A stretch of 64,000 bases of DNA from Arenicellales bacterium (GCA_028284225.1 JANQSD010000008.1:39585-103584); one strand, 5' to 3'; shown: positions 47,591 to 56,772, numbered from the stretch's first letter. Notes: generated from the letters alone by a model not told the origin. Numbers and translations: made by a program.

Positions 47591-49093
47591 ATGAATGATA
47601 CAGAGAGTCCAAAAATACTAATCGGTGGGAATGGACAAACTCAAGTTTGGATGCCGACAGCCATGGCCAACCGCCATGGCATGATTGCAGGGGCAACAGG
47701 CACAGGCAAAACCGTTAGCCTGCAGATACTGGCTGAATCATTTTCGCGCCTGGGTGTTCCCTGCTTCATGGCTGACGTAAAGGGCGATCTGTCTGGTTTG
47801 GCCAAAGCGGGTAAGACACATCCAAAAATTCAGCAACGTGTTGATGTTATTGGCATAGAAAATTATACATTTAGCCCTTCTCCAACAGTGTTTTGGGATT
47901 TGTTTGGCAAAAAGGGCCATATGATTAGGGCAACTATTACTGATTTAGGACCGCTATTAATCTCGAGCCTGCTGGAACTTAACGATACTCAAACAGGTGT
48001 ACTATACGGAGCCTTCAAAATAGCCGATGACAATGGCATGTTGTTGCTTGATCTGAAGGATTTACAGTCATTACTGAAATGGATGGGGGAAAACCGTAAA
48101 GAGTTAATGATTGAATATGGCAACATCCATCCCTCCAGCCTCGGGGCTATTCAGCGCGCGCTAATGGTATTGGAAGAACAAAATGCTGAATATTTCCTTG
48201 GCGAACCGGCGATTACGCTAAGCGATTTGATGCAGCATGATTTTTCCGGCCGCGGCGTGGTCAGCATTCTTGATGTAACCAAACTAATTTCACGCTCCCC
48301 CCGGTTGTATGCCACATTCTTGTTATGGTTGCTGTCAGAGTTATTTGAAGAGATGCCTGAAGTCGGGGACGCAGACAAGCCTAAGGCCGTGTTTTTCTTC
48401 GATGAGGCCCACCTTCTGTTTGATCGTGCCCCTAAGGCTCTGGTTGACAAAATCGAGCAAGTCGTCAGGCTTATTCGTTCAAAAGGAGTGGGGGTATTCT
48501 TTATTAGCCAAAGTCCACTGGATATTCCTGAAGAAGTGTTAGGTCAGCTAGGTTTAAAAATACAGCATGCCTTGCGGGCCTTTACGCCGAAAGATAAAAA
48601 GGCGGTTGAAACCGTGGCGGAAACGTTCCGCATTAATCCGGATATAGACACCATGACAGCAATTACTGAGCTTGGCACAGGCGAAGCCTTGGTTTCTGTT
48701 TTGGATTTAGATGGTGCACCAACACCGGTAGAACGTATATTAATACGTCCGCCTGAATCTCAAATCGGCCCAATCACGGACAAACTACGCAAGGAAATTA
48801 TTGGCCGTTCGCCACTCAAGGGTAAATACGATGAAACTGTTGATCGTGAATCTGCCTATGAAATGCTAAAAAAGCAAACAGCCAAAACTGAAAAGCGCAA
48901 ACAAAAAGCCGCTTCTGAGCGTACTTTTAAGGAACCGTTTCCAACAACCAAGCGCAAAACCACGAAAACCCGTTATAAACGCCAGACCGCAACTGAAGCG
49001 CTCATCAAAAGTGCAGCTCGTTCTATCGGCACTCAGCTTGGCCGCCGTGTAATTCGGGGTATTCTTGGTTCTTTGCTCGGCGGACGCAGATAA
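47591..49093 (+). CDS. HerA-like ATPase, DUF853 (YjgR) family
   Basis: A 500-residue RecA/HerA-fold ATPase: Walker A GATGTGKT (34-41), Walker B AVFFFDEAHLLF, a sensor-like FFISQSPLDIPEEVLGQLG. The C-terminal 70 residues are strongly basic with Lys/Arg/Thr repeats, as in YjgR. Biological role not established; partners such as NurA nuclease are not adjacent, so a DNA-repair role is only inference. Confidence 0.9.
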   Translation: MNDTESPKILIGGNGQTQVWMPTAMANRHGMIAGATGTGKTVSLQILAESFSRLGVPCFMADVKGDLSGLAKAGKTHPKIQQRVDVIGIENYTFSPSPTVFWDLFGKKGHMIRATITDLGPLLISSLLELNDTQTGVLYGAFKIADDNGMLLLDLKDLQSLLKWMGENRKELMIEYGNIHPSSLGAIQRALMVLEEQNAEYFLGEPAITLSDLMQHDFSGRGVVSILDVTKLISRSPRLYATFLLWLLSELFEEMPEVGDADKPKAVFFFDEAHLLFDRAPKALVDKIEQVVRLIRSKGVGVFFISQSPLDIPEEVLGQLGLKIQHALRAFTPKDKKAVETVAETFRINPDIDTMTAITELGTGEALVSVLDLDGAPTPVERILIRPPESQIGPITDKLRKEIIGRSPLKGKYDETVDRESAYEMLKKQTAKTEKRKQKAASERTFKEPFPTTKRKTTKTRYKRQTATEALIKSAARSIGTQLGRRVIRGILGSLLGGRR

Positions 49094-49163
49094 CTTCCAC
49101 AAACTACTAAACGCTGTTGTATAATCAGCGCAACGGTTTTTTGATTGTGACCAGGAGAAATTA

Positions 49164-49649
49164 ATGACCGATAACGAATTTGGCCGAGCCTTTACAACGA
49201 TGATCATCTTGTTGATCGTCATGACATTTGGATTGGCTTTTCTAGGAAATCTTATGGCCAGGGATGTTGATGATAAGCTTGATGCTGAACGTGAAGTTTC
49301 AATTCAACAAGTTGTTGCCGACCGCATTGCACCCGCCGGAGAAATTACAATAGGCGAAGCCCCGGCCTTGGCTGTAGCCGCCGTAGAGGATGTAGTTCTT
49401 CCCGGTGATGAGGTTTACAATTCCAGTTGCGCAGCCTGTCACGGTGCTGGCGTTGCAGGCGCTCCCAAGGTTGGTGATGCAGCAGGATGGACAGACCGAA
49501 TTGCACAAGGCATTGAAACTTTGTATGCAAATGCTATTAATGGCTTCCAAGGCTCGGCCGGCATCATGCCTGCTAAAGGCGGCAATGCCTCATTGAGTGA
49601 TGGCTCAGTACAAGCGGCCGTTGACTATATGCTCGAGCAATCACAGTAA
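49164..49649 (+). CDS. Cytochrome c5 family protein
   Basis: A 161-residue membrane-anchored monoheme cytochrome. One N-terminal helix (about 10-32) without clear cleavage site, a linker rich in Ala/Val, then the class I c domain with heme motif C89-A-A-C92-H93 and the distal Met in GIMPAKGG, followed by AAVDYMLEQS. Resembles small c5 electron carriers of gammaproteobacterial respiratory chains. CAGGAGA precedes the ATG. Confidence 0.93.
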   Translation: MTDNEFGRAFTTMIILLIVMTFGLAFLGNLMARDVDDKLDAEREVSIQQVVADRIAPAGEITIGEAPALAVAAVEDVVLPGDEVYNSSCAACHGAGVAGAPKVGDAAGWTDRIAQGIETLYANAINGFQGSAGIMPAKGGNASLSDGSVQAAVDYMLEQSQ

Positions 49650-49970
49650 GTTTTCTTCCAGGGGAGTACTGAACTCCCCTGCCTCATCCTCTCCAACCCC
49701 CGTTTTTACTTTACCAGACCTGAGCATGACCATTGCTCTTGAAAATACGTCGTTAATGTCGCTCAAAATGCTCGTTTATCCCAATAAACTGCGTTTTTCC
49801 TCTTACGACGAATTCCATTGCATAATCCGGGTTTAACATTAAATATTCATTACTTATTGTTACTTTGCTTGATCACTTGAGATGGGTTACATAAGATGAC
49901 TAATCCGGTTATCTGACCAAGATAACTCGATCATTTAGTGATGCAGTACATGTGAACCTGGCTTTGAAAT
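49650..49970. other. 321-bp gap with a GC-rich hairpin and a possible dispersed repeat
   Basis: A perfect 9-bp stem CAGGGGAGT/ACTCCCCTG (49659-49681, loop ACTGA) follows the cytochrome gene but has no T run after it, so it may stop or stabilise the transcript only weakly. Further on (about 49750-49835) GTTTAT-CCCA-ATAAAC lies in a stretch of unusual wording that looks like a dispersed intergenic repeat. A frame through it (49597-49836) has no protein-like features. Confidence 0.4.
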
Positions 49971-51209
49971 TTGAGTAGTAACAATAACTTTTGGCCTCAA
50001 GCAATAATTTTTATCGATATGGATGCATTTTTTGCATCGGTAGAGCAATTCGATTTCCCCGAACTCAGAGGTAAGCCGATTGGAATTACTAATGGCCTAG
50101 AAGGAACCTGTATTATCACCAGCTCCTATGAAGCCCGGCACTGGGGGATTTATACCGGTATGCGGATTAAGCAAGCCCAACATATTTGTCCTGATTTTAT
50201 TCGCCGTCCTGCCCGACCGGAGCGTTATGCTGAAATATCCAGCCAAATAATGGAGAGCTTAACGACTATTAGTCCGGATGTGGAAATATTTTCTGTTGAT
50301 GAAGCGTTTATTGATGTTAGTCGATGCCAAAAACTGATGGGTAAACCTGAAATAATAGCTAAGAAGGTTAAACAAACCATCTACGACGTTTCAGGGCTAA
50401 CCTGCACGGTGGGTTTAAGCCGTGATAAAACCAGTGCCAAATTTATCGCCAAGCAGAATAAACCTAATGGTTTTGGTGTTCTATTACCTGATCAGGTAGC
50501 TGACAGATTACGGGACGTCCCGGTTGAAAACCTGTGTGGCATCTCAAAAGGTATCCGGCAATTCCTTGCTCGCCGCGGTGCGAGAACTTGTGGTGAAGTC
50601 GCTCAACTACCTATTAGCACATTGGGAAAACGGTTTGGTAATCCGGGTCGACGTATCTGGTTGATGTGCCAGGGACAAGATCCTGAACCCATTCAAAAAC
50701 AATTATCGGCACCCAAATCATTTTCACACGGGAAAGTCATGCCGCCGCAAACCACTGAAAAATCTGTGGTCTATACATATTTTCAACATATGTGCCAAAA
50801 AATGGGACATCGGTTGAGATCAAATCAGCTGGCAGCAGCTAAATTTCATTTTGCCTTACGGCTGACCCAGGGTAATCAATGGTTGCACAATGAATACACA
50901 TGCTCCCCACCCACCCAAAATAGTCAACGACTTTTCAAGTTTGCCAAAGACTTTTTAAGGCAGAATTGGTCTGGTGAAGCTGTTTGTCAACTGGGCATAA
51001 CGGGGTGTAAGTTGACACCGATCAATCATCAGCTTGACTTTATTGAGCACCACAATGAAAAAACCAATCGACTATTGTTCACCATGGATGCGATTAATAA
51101 GCGCTATGGTGAGTTTGTACTGTGTCCCGCCCGATTATTAGAACGCTCTAATATGCCCAATGTTATTTCACCGGCCTGGCGACCCCAGGGACATCGAAAG
51201 TATTTGTAA
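49971..51209 (+). CDS. Second Y-family DNA polymerase (DinB/UmuC-like), TTG start
   Basis: A 412-residue lesion-bypass polymerase different from the DinB at 3774. Catalytic motifs IIFIDMDAFFASVEQ and FSVDEAFIDVSR are intact; YEARHWGIYTGMRIKQA and TVGLSRDKTSAKFIAKQNKPNGFGV follow, and the C-terminal part diverges. The only usable initiation codon upstream of the catalytic Asp is TTG at 49971: a stop lies two codons earlier and the next ATG is the Met inside the catalytic motif. No clear Shine-Dalgarno is seen, so translation is probably weak. Its stop abuts the MITE-like element. Confidence 0.85.
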   Translation: MSSNNNFWPQAIIFIDMDAFFASVEQFDFPELRGKPIGITNGLEGTCIITSSYEARHWGIYTGMRIKQAQHICPDFIRRPARPERYAEISSQIMESLTTISPDVEIFSVDEAFIDVSRCQKLMGKPEIIAKKVKQTIYDVSGLTCTVGLSRDKTSAKFIAKQNKPNGFGVLLPDQVADRLRDVPVENLCGISKGIRQFLARRGARTCGEVAQLPISTLGKRFGNPGRRIWLMCQGQDPEPIQKQLSAPKSFSHGKVMPPQTTEKSVVYTYFQHMCQKMGHRLRSNQLAAAKFHFALRLTQGNQWLHNEYTCSPPTQNSQRLFKFAKDFLRQNWSGEAVCQLGITGCKLTPINHQLDFIEHHNEKTNRLLFTMDAINKRYGEFVLCPARLLERSNMPNVISPAWRPQGHRKYL

Positions 51210-51210
51210 G

Positions 51211-51501
51211 TTAGGGGGCGTTCTCAATGACCCAATCGTTACTGTTAGGCTTGAAAAAACGTCAGACAAAGCATGAGGAGCGTAGTTTGGTCATTCCAAA
51301 TGAGCGACGAACCTCGGTGCCGCTTGACGGTATAACGCCGTATGGCGTTTTTTCAAACCTAACCCACAGGGCCAAGTCCCATTTTCACTGAACTGCGTTA
51401 TCATTCGCTTATGTAGAGCAACTACACAGCACTCATTCTGCCTTGCCCAGCAAAAAATGGGGATTGGCAGCAATGATTGGGTCATTGAGAACGCCCCCTA
51501 A
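51211..51501. mobile_element. 291-bp MITE-like element with perfect 27-bp terminal inverted repeats
   Basis: The ends 51211-51237 and 51475-51501 are exact inverted copies (27 of 27), beginning TTAGGGGGCGTTCTCAATGA. Inside lies a second inverted pair (TTGAAAAAACG near 51251, CGTTTTTTCAA near 51347) and a terminator-like hairpin AACGCC-GTAT-GGCGTT-TTTT. A TA dinucleotide borders the G/C-run on each side, as expected for IS630/Tc1-mariner insertion. No transposase fits in it. The left end touches the polymerase stop codon and the right end supplies the stop codon of the gene at 51498-51785. Confidence 0.85.
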
Positions 51502-51785
51502 TCTATTTTCTCCGCAATTTTTTCAAGCTGTTGCGCAACTGCATCCCATACGGCCATAGGCCCCGCCATGTTAATTTCTTCTTTTTGCCAGTTCTCTACA
51601 GATAGCTTTTTTGCCTCACTCAAATATTGCGATAACTTTTCACGCTTGTCCTTGATCTGGGCTAATTCCTGATTATGTGATTCATCGGCAGTATGCTTGG
51701 TTTTTTCCAGTAACTCATCAATATGCTTTAAACGTGACTCATATTCCAATATGTGTTGATTAATCAAATGCTCTTTTTCGCTCAT
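51498..51785 (-). CDS. Small coiled-coil protein of unknown function
   Basis: A 95-residue hydrophilic protein; ATG 51785 is preferred because AGGAGA lies just upstream (the frame opens 13 codons earlier). It is mostly helical and charged (LINQHILEYESRLKHIDELLEKTKHTADE...KDKREKLSQYLSEAKKL) with a C-terminal amphipathic helix VWDAVAQQLEKIAEKID. No family recognised. Its stop codon TAG is formed by the first bases of the adjacent MITE-like element, so its original C-terminus may have been trimmed or altered. Confidence 0.7.
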   Translation of the reverse strand: MSEKEHLINQHILEYESRLKHIDELLEKTKHTADESHNQELAQIKDKREKLSQYLSEAKKLSVENWQKEEINMAGPMAVWDAVAQQLEKIAEKID

Positions 51786-51883
51786 CGTGTCTCCTGAGTA
51801 TGGTGATAGGTTTAAGCTTAACAATTGAGATTGAATTGAGCGTGAATCAAAGCAACAGGAAAATTCCAGAGCCTGTAATAAAC

Positions 51884-51912
51884 AAAGGCCAAAGCGTTAA
51901 ACTTTGGCCTTT
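51884..51912. terminator. Hairpin terminator downstream of amtB
   Basis: Perfect 11-bp stem AAAGGCCAAAG (51884-51894) / CTTTGGCCTTT (51902-51912) with loop CGTTAAA. Read on the minus strand the stem ends in CTTT followed by GTTTAT, a short U-rich tail, so it can terminate glnK-amtB. The rest of the 52-kb gap (51825-52143) is AT-rich with nothing else recognised. Confidence 0.7.
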
Positions 51913-52143
51913 AATGTGCATCTAGTGTAGTTGTACCAACTTCCCCCTGCTTATTTATTGTTTTTATTTACAATTACTTTACTCCTTTAGCAGCTTTTTT
52001 TCTGTGATAAAAATCACAATTTCACAAACATTAACTATATTTAATTATTGGCTAAATATTGAAAATGTGATGCCCAATAGAATGTATTCAATATCAAACT
52101 AACTTAGGTCACCACATCTTCCAATAGCCACATTCCAAATAAC

Positions 52144-53409
52144 TCAAGTGCTGGCTTTAAATTCAGGATAAGCTTCCATTCCACATTCAGAAATATCAAC
52201 ACCTTCATATTCTTCTTCTTCAGATACCCTAATGCCTAGCGTCACTTTTAATATCAACCACACAATCAAACTAGCGGAAAATACCCAAATAAATATAGTT
52301 GCTGCACCAACCAACTGGCCGCCGAAAGTCGCATCGGTATCCGATAATAATACGGCAAAAATTCCCCACAAACCAACTGTGCCATGTACTGAAATGGCAC
52401 CGACAGGATCGTCAATTTTCAACCGGTCTAAGGACAAAATACTAAATACAACAATGACTCCACCAACCGCACCTATTATCGTCGCTAACAACGGTGTTGG
52501 ATCTGCCGGCTCAGCGGTGATAGCAACCAAACCTGCCAAAGCCCCGTTCAAAGCCATTGTTAAATCAGCTTTGCCGAACATTATCCTGGCAACCAGTAAT
52601 GCTGCAATTAAGCCGCCAGATGCCGCTGCATTGGTATTCAAAAATACATTGGCTACTTCGTTAGCTGCTTCGATGCCGCCGAGCTTTAGCGTAGAGCCAC
52701 CATTAAATCCAAACCAACCCAACCATAAAATAAAGGTACCCAGTGTTGCCAGCGGTAAATTTGCGCCAGGAATTGCATTTATACGGCCATCTTTGGTGTA
52801 TTTGCCTTTTCGAGGGCCCAGAATCAATACGCCCGCCAGCGCTGCTGCAGCACCTGCCATGTGTACAATACCGGAACCCGCATAATCACTATAATTCAAA
52901 CTGAACAGGCCAAAAACGGATTTCCCACCCCAGGTCCAGGCACCTTCAAGCGGGTAAATGACACCTGTCATGACTACTGCAAAAGCTAAAAATGCCCACA
53001 GCTTCATTCGTTCCGCTACCGCACCCGAGACAATAGACATACACGTCGCGACAAAAACGACCTGGAAGAAAAAGTCAGAAGCACCGGAATAAACCGAGTC
53101 ACCACCAAAACCATTTTCTGCTGACGCGGCCAAAACAGCATCAACATCTATCGAGGATACAGAATCAACACCTGATAAGAAAAAGCCACCACCATACATA
53201 ATTTGATAGCCGCAAATTAAATACATGCTACAAGCGACAGCAAATAAAGCCACGTTTTTAGTGAGTATTTCAGTGGTATTTTTGGAGCGAACTAACCCTG
53301 CTTCGAGCATGGCAAAACCCGCTGCCATCCACATAACTAATGCCCCACAAACTAAAAAGTAAAACGTATCAATCGCATACTGTAATTCAAAAATATTGTT
53401 TTCCATCAT
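52144..53409 (-). CDS. amtB: Ammonium transporter AmtB
   Basis: Eleven-helix ammonium channel, 421 residues (FFLVCGALVMWMAAGFAMLEAGLVRSKNTTEILTKN signature in the first two helices; GSGIVHMAGAAAALAGVLILGPRKGKY; the pore His in ISVHGTVGLWGIFAVLL). The short C-terminal tail is the GlnK-binding region. It follows glnK by 6 bp, the standard glnK-amtB operon for nitrogen limitation. Confidence 0.96.
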   Translation of the reverse strand: MMENNIFELQYAIDTFYFLVCGALVMWMAAGFAMLEAGLVRSKNTTEILTKNVALFAVACSMYLICGYQIMYGGGFFLSGVDSVSSIDVDAVLAASAENGFGGDSVYSGASDFFFQVVFVATCMSIVSGAVAERMKLWAFLAFAVVMTGVIYPLEGAWTWGGKSVFGLFSLNYSDYAGSGIVHMAGAAAALAGVLILGPRKGKYTKDGRINAIPGANLPLATLGTFILWLGWFGFNGGSTLKLGGIEAANEVANVFLNTNAAASGGLIAALLVARIMFGKADLTMALNGALAGLVAITAEPADPTPLLATIIGAVGGVIVVFSILSLDRLKIDDPVGAISVHGTVGLWGIFAVLLSDTDATFGGQLVGAATIFIWVFSASLIVWLILKVTLGIRVSEEEEYEGVDISECGMEAYPEFKAST

Positions 53410-53415
53410 TATCTC

Positions 53416-53754
53416 CTAAATCGCACTTTCATTAAGTTCACCCGTACGTATTCGGGTCACTTGAGTCAGCGGCAACACAAATATCTTGCCATCGCCAACC
53501 TGCCCGCTGTTAGCTTGCTGGCGAATGATGTCTATGACTTCTTCAAGATGTTGCTCGAGCACTGCAATTTCGAGTTTAATTTTGGGAACAAAATCAACAG
53601 CATATTCGGCTCCACGGTAAAGCTCATGGCGGCCCTGCTGACGTCCAAAACCTTTAACCTCTGTAACAGTCATACCTGTCACACCAACTGTATTTAGGGA
53701 TTCCCTGACATCATCGAGTTTGTAGGGTTTGATAATTGCTACAACTAAATTCAT
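53416..53754 (-). CDS. glnK: PII signal protein GlnK
   Basis: Trimeric nitrogen sensor, 112 residues, with T-loop tyrosine Tyr51 (HELYRGAEYAVDFVPK), the uridylylation site, and the conserved C-terminal GDGKIFVLPLTQVTRIRTGE. In nitrogen-rich cells it plugs AmtB. A sigma-54 promoter directly upstream and the cotranscribed amtB identify it as GlnK rather than GlnB. Confidence 0.95.
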   Translation of the reverse strand: MNLVVAIIKPYKLDDVRESLNTVGVTGMTVTEVKGFGRQQGRHELYRGAEYAVDFVPKIKLEIAVLEQHLEEVIDIIRQQANSGQVGDGKIFVLPLTQVTRIRTGELNESAI

Positions 53755-53787
53755 TTTGCTAACCTAAGTATTAGTTAGCTATTTATA

Positions 53788-53803
53788 AGCAATTATTGTG
53801 CCA
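53788..53803 (-). promoter_or_regulatory. Sigma-54 promoter of glnK-amtB
   Basis: On the minus strand the sequence reads TGGCACAATAATTGCT, matching TGGCAC-N5-TTGCW exactly (-24 GG and -12 GC). It is 34 bases before the glnK start. An NtrC-type activator would be needed; I could not identify its binding site with confidence. Confidence 0.9.
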
Positions 53804-53881
53804 AATTTAAAATTATTATTTCTTTTTTATTTTCAAATGCTTATGAATTTATAAATTATAAGACATCTGGAAATTGACTAG

Positions 53882-54637
53882 TTATAGTGCATTTTTTTGG
53901 CGCACGATCTCAAATAGGCCTACTGCAGTAGCAGTTGCCACATTCAAGCTTTCTACTTGCCCAAACATCGGTATGGAGAGTAAGTGATCACAAGCTTTTT
54001 GGGTCAACGGCCTCAGCCCCTTGGCTTCATTTCCCAGTATAAGTGCTATTCGACCTTTAAATTGATATTGGTAAATAGATTGATGTGCGTTATCAGCCAT
54101 TCCAATGACCCAAAAATCATTTTGCTTTAACTGTTCTAGCGTCCTGACCAGATTAGTGACTGTATGAATATGAAGCGAATCCGCCGCCCCTACGGCAACT
54201 TTGCGCGCAGCTGCCGTCACAGATGCACTCTTATCCTTGGGGAGAACAACATGATTAACGCCCGCTGCATCGGCAACTCTTAGACAACTTCCTAAATTCA
54301 TTGGATCTTGTACACCGTCCAACACCAAAACCGTCTCATCATCGTGCATCATCTTAAAAACATCATTAAGATGCGCTTTGGGCCGAGTTATTGTGTCTTC
54401 AACCACCGCCATAATACCCTGATGAACGACATCACCTAACTGCTTTTGCAATAAATCACGCTGACAAAACACAATCTTGATCTGATTTTGTTTTAGCTGA
54501 TCAATCAATTTGGACATGCGCGCTTCTTTTCGGTTTTGATCAATATAAACAGTCAGCATCTGTGCTGCAGACTGACGCATCAATGCGGAGACAGCATGAA
54601 AACCGTAGACGAAACGTTTGCTTACTTGCTTAGCCAC
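53882..54637 (-). CDS. rlmB: 23S rRNA (guanosine-2'-O)-methyltransferase RlmB
   Basis: SpoU-family methylase of G2251, 251 residues: N-terminal L30e-like domain (FVYGFHAVSALMRQSAAQMLTVYID), then the trefoil-knot domain with VLDGVQDPMNLGSCLRVADAAGV (motif 1), IALILGNEAKGL (motif 2) and SIPMFGQVESLNVATATAVGLFEI (motif 3). It overlaps the end of rnr by 8 bp; rnr-rlmB is a conserved pair. Confidence 0.95.
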   Translation of the reverse strand: MAKQVSKRFVYGFHAVSALMRQSAAQMLTVYIDQNRKEARMSKLIDQLKQNQIKIVFCQRDLLQKQLGDVVHQGIMAVVEDTITRPKAHLNDVFKMMHDDETVLVLDGVQDPMNLGSCLRVADAAGVNHVVLPKDKSASVTAAARKVAVGAADSLHIHTVTNLVRTLEQLKQNDFWVIGMADNAHQSIYQYQFKGRIALILGNEAKGLRPLTQKACDHLLSIPMFGQVESLNVATATAVGLFEIVRQKNAL

Positions 54638-56636
54638 TACTATTCTTTGATCGGCTTTTTTGTTTGAAACTAGACTTTTTACTTGATGGTTTACCCCGAG
54701 CCTGAATAATCAAATCTAATTTTTTTTCTTCCAAATCAACCCTGGATATTTGAGCCTCTATCATTTGGCCGATTTTAAATACCTTGCCGCTTCGCTCCCC
54801 TATAAGTTGCTGTTTAAGTGGATCATAAAAATAAAAATCATCCATTAAGCTGCTCACATGAACCAATCCACTCGTCAGCACGCCGTTAAGTTCCACAAAA
54901 AATCCGAAACTACTAACTCCTGTTATTACTCCATCAAAGCTATCCCCAACATGGGCTTTTAAATATTGCAGTTTATAATAACTAACCACCTCTCTCGATG
55001 CTTCTTCTGCTCTACGCTCTGTACTACTGCAATGCTCGGCAATAGCCGCCAAATTATCGATCAATTTTTTCGCAGGCCGACGCTGCTTGATAATACTTTT
55101 AAGCAATCGATGTACGACTAAATCCGGATAACGACGTATGGGCGAAGTAAAGTGTGTATAAGCCTGATAATTCAAAGCAAAATGCATATTAACCTGATCA
55201 CTGTAATGCGCCTGTTTTTGAGTTCGCAGCATCATGGTACTGATAATATACTTCCATTGATCTTTAATCTTAGGTTCTTTCAAAACACTAACGAAATCTT
55301 CGCTATTGGGTCTGTCGCCTCCAGGCAACTCCAGATTAAAATCAGATAAAAAGTAACGCAAATCTGCAATTCGTTCATCATCGGGTCGCTCATGAACTCT
55401 GAACATGCCTGCCTCAAACTTATCCTCCAGCAATTCAGCGGCACAAACATTAGCCACCAACATAAACTCCTCAATTAAGCGGTGAGCATCATTTCGAATA
55501 ATCGGGTCAATACTCGTGACTTCACCTTGCTGATTAAAGTTGACAAAGGTTTCGGGTATTTCTAATTCCAAGGCCCCTCGTTGTTTACGTAATACTAGTA
55601 ATTTATTAAACAACTGATAAGCTTGTTTGAGCGACTTTTGTAGTTCAGCTTTAATATCAACGAATACACCATTATTCAAATAGTCCCAGACTTGGGTATA
55701 GGTTAGCCTTGCTTTCGATTTAATAACGGCTTCATAGAATTGATAATCCAGTCGTCGACCCTGTTCATCTAAAGTAACCTCACAAACCATTACCAGCCGC
55801 TCAGTACCCGGTTTTAAAGAACATATTCCATTTGAATAGGTCTCCGGCAACATAGGTACAACTTTGTTAGGAAAATAAACTGATGTACCGCGTTCGTAAG
55901 CAATTTTATCAAGTACAGAATTCGCTTTTATATATTGTGCAACATCGGCAATGGCAACATACAGCGCATAACCCGAACGACTACGATTAACAAAGATCGC
56001 ATCGTCAAAATCTTTGGCTGTTTCGCCATCAATGGTGACGAAATTTAAATCTCGTAAGTCTCGCCTTGAAGTGATCTCAGTTTCAGGAATCCGCTTAGGA
56101 CACTTTTCTGCAGCCGTCTGAGCTGCTTGTGACCAGACATGCGGAATTTGATGCTTATATAACGCCAGCGTAACCGGCATCTCGGCATCAGAAATATCGC
56201 CAAACACATGGGTTATTTCACCCAGTAATAATCGTTTTCGATGATCCGGATATTGAGTAATCTTGACTTCGACAATGTCTCCTGGATTTACTCCTTCAAA
56301 TGATTTCTTGTCTACAAAAACATCATGAGAAATCCGTTTATCCAGCGGCTGAACATAGCGTTTGCGGTTGTAACTTCGCACTACCCCGGACAGACGTTGA
56401 TGCGCCCGGTCCAGGACTTTGGTGACTCGTCCACTCAGTTTGCCAGAACTTTTTTTACGACTAACTTCCACTTCAACACGGTCACCATGCAACACTGTGT
56501 TCATTTCGAACACAGGCAAATATACATCATCACTCTTGTCATCCGGCTCTACAAACCCAAACCCCTTGGGATGACCTATCACCGTCCCTGTAAAAACTTG
56601 ATGCTTATTCTTTGAATTCTTTTTCGATTTTTTCAC
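54630..56636 (-). CDS. rnr: Ribonuclease R
   Basis: 3'-5' exoribonuclease, 668 residues. A short basic leader leads directly into a cold-shock domain (GTVIGHPKGFGFVEPDD) and a second one, the RNB catalytic domain (ITIDGETAKDFDDAIFV-type, with the Asp cluster; TSPIRRYPDLVVHRLL) and a C-terminal S1 domain (GVITGVSSFGFFVELNGV), ending in a Lys/Ser-rich tail. Relative to E. coli (813 aa) it lacks the N-terminal helix-turn-helix domain. Confidence 0.95.
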   Translation of the reverse strand: MKKSKKNSKNKHQVFTGTVIGHPKGFGFVEPDDKSDDVYLPVFEMNTVLHGDRVEVEVSRKKSSGKLSGRVTKVLDRAHQRLSGVVRSYNRKRYVQPLDKRISHDVFVDKKSFEGVNPGDIVEVKITQYPDHRKRLLLGEITHVFGDISDAEMPVTLALYKHQIPHVWSQAAQTAAEKCPKRIPETEITSRRDLRDLNFVTIDGETAKDFDDAIFVNRSRSGYALYVAIADVAQYIKANSVLDKIAYERGTSVYFPNKVVPMLPETYSNGICSLKPGTERLVMVCEVTLDEQGRRLDYQFYEAVIKSKARLTYTQVWDYLNNGVFVDIKAELQKSLKQAYQLFNKLLVLRKQRGALELEIPETFVNFNQQGEVTSIDPIIRNDAHRLIEEFMLVANVCAAELLEDKFEAGMFRVHERPDDERIADLRYFLSDFNLELPGGDRPNSEDFVSVLKEPKIKDQWKYIISTMMLRTQKQAHYSDQVNMHFALNYQAYTHFTSPIRRYPDLVVHRLLKSIIKQRRPAKKLIDNLAAIAEHCSSTERRAEEASREVVSYYKLQYLKAHVGDSFDGVITGVSSFGFFVELNGVLTSGLVHVSSLMDDFYFYDPLKQQLIGERSGKVFKIGQMIEAQISRVDLEEKKLDLIIQARGKPSSKKSSFKQKSRSKNSSG

Positions 56637-56685
56637 TTTAAATTGACAACCTTAAATAGTCATTGTAGAGTCGACCGCCTCATAT

Positions 56686-56772
56686 GCCGAGGTGGCGGAA
56701 TTGGTAGACGCGCTAGCTTCAGGTGCTAGTGGGGGCAACCCCGTGAAGGTTCAAGTCCTTTCCTCGGTACCA
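56686..56772 (+). tRNA. tRNA-Leu (anticodon CAG), attachment site of the downstream islet
   Basis: An 87-base class II tRNA with encoded CCA. The acceptor stem GCCGAGG/CCTCGGT, D arm, anticodon stem CTAGC/GCTAG with loop TTCAGGT (anticodon CAG), long variable arm (GGGGGCAACCCC) and T arm (GGTTCAAGTCC) all fold. Its 3' end is duplicated at 61400-61420, marking site-specific integration. Confidence 0.95.
56752..56772 (+). repeat. attL-like: 3' end of tRNA-Leu
   Basis: Twenty-one bases, beginning CAAGTCCTTT and ending CTCGGTACCA, identical to 61400-61420. It spans from the T loop through the CCA of the functional tRNA, the usual crossover target of tyrosine recombinases. Confidence 0.8.

Noticed and set aside
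49659..49681. GC-rich hairpin as rho-independent terminator
   Set aside because: Strong stem but no T run on either strand after it; listed only as a hairpin.
49597..49836. 79-codon frame after the cytochrome c gene
   Set aside because: Overlaps the end of the cytochrome gene in another frame and continues through hairpin and repeat-like DNA; composition not coding.
51291..51485. 64-codon minus-strand frame inside the MITE-like element
   Set aside because: Runs into the terminal repeat, no family resemblance; explained by the element's inverted repeats.
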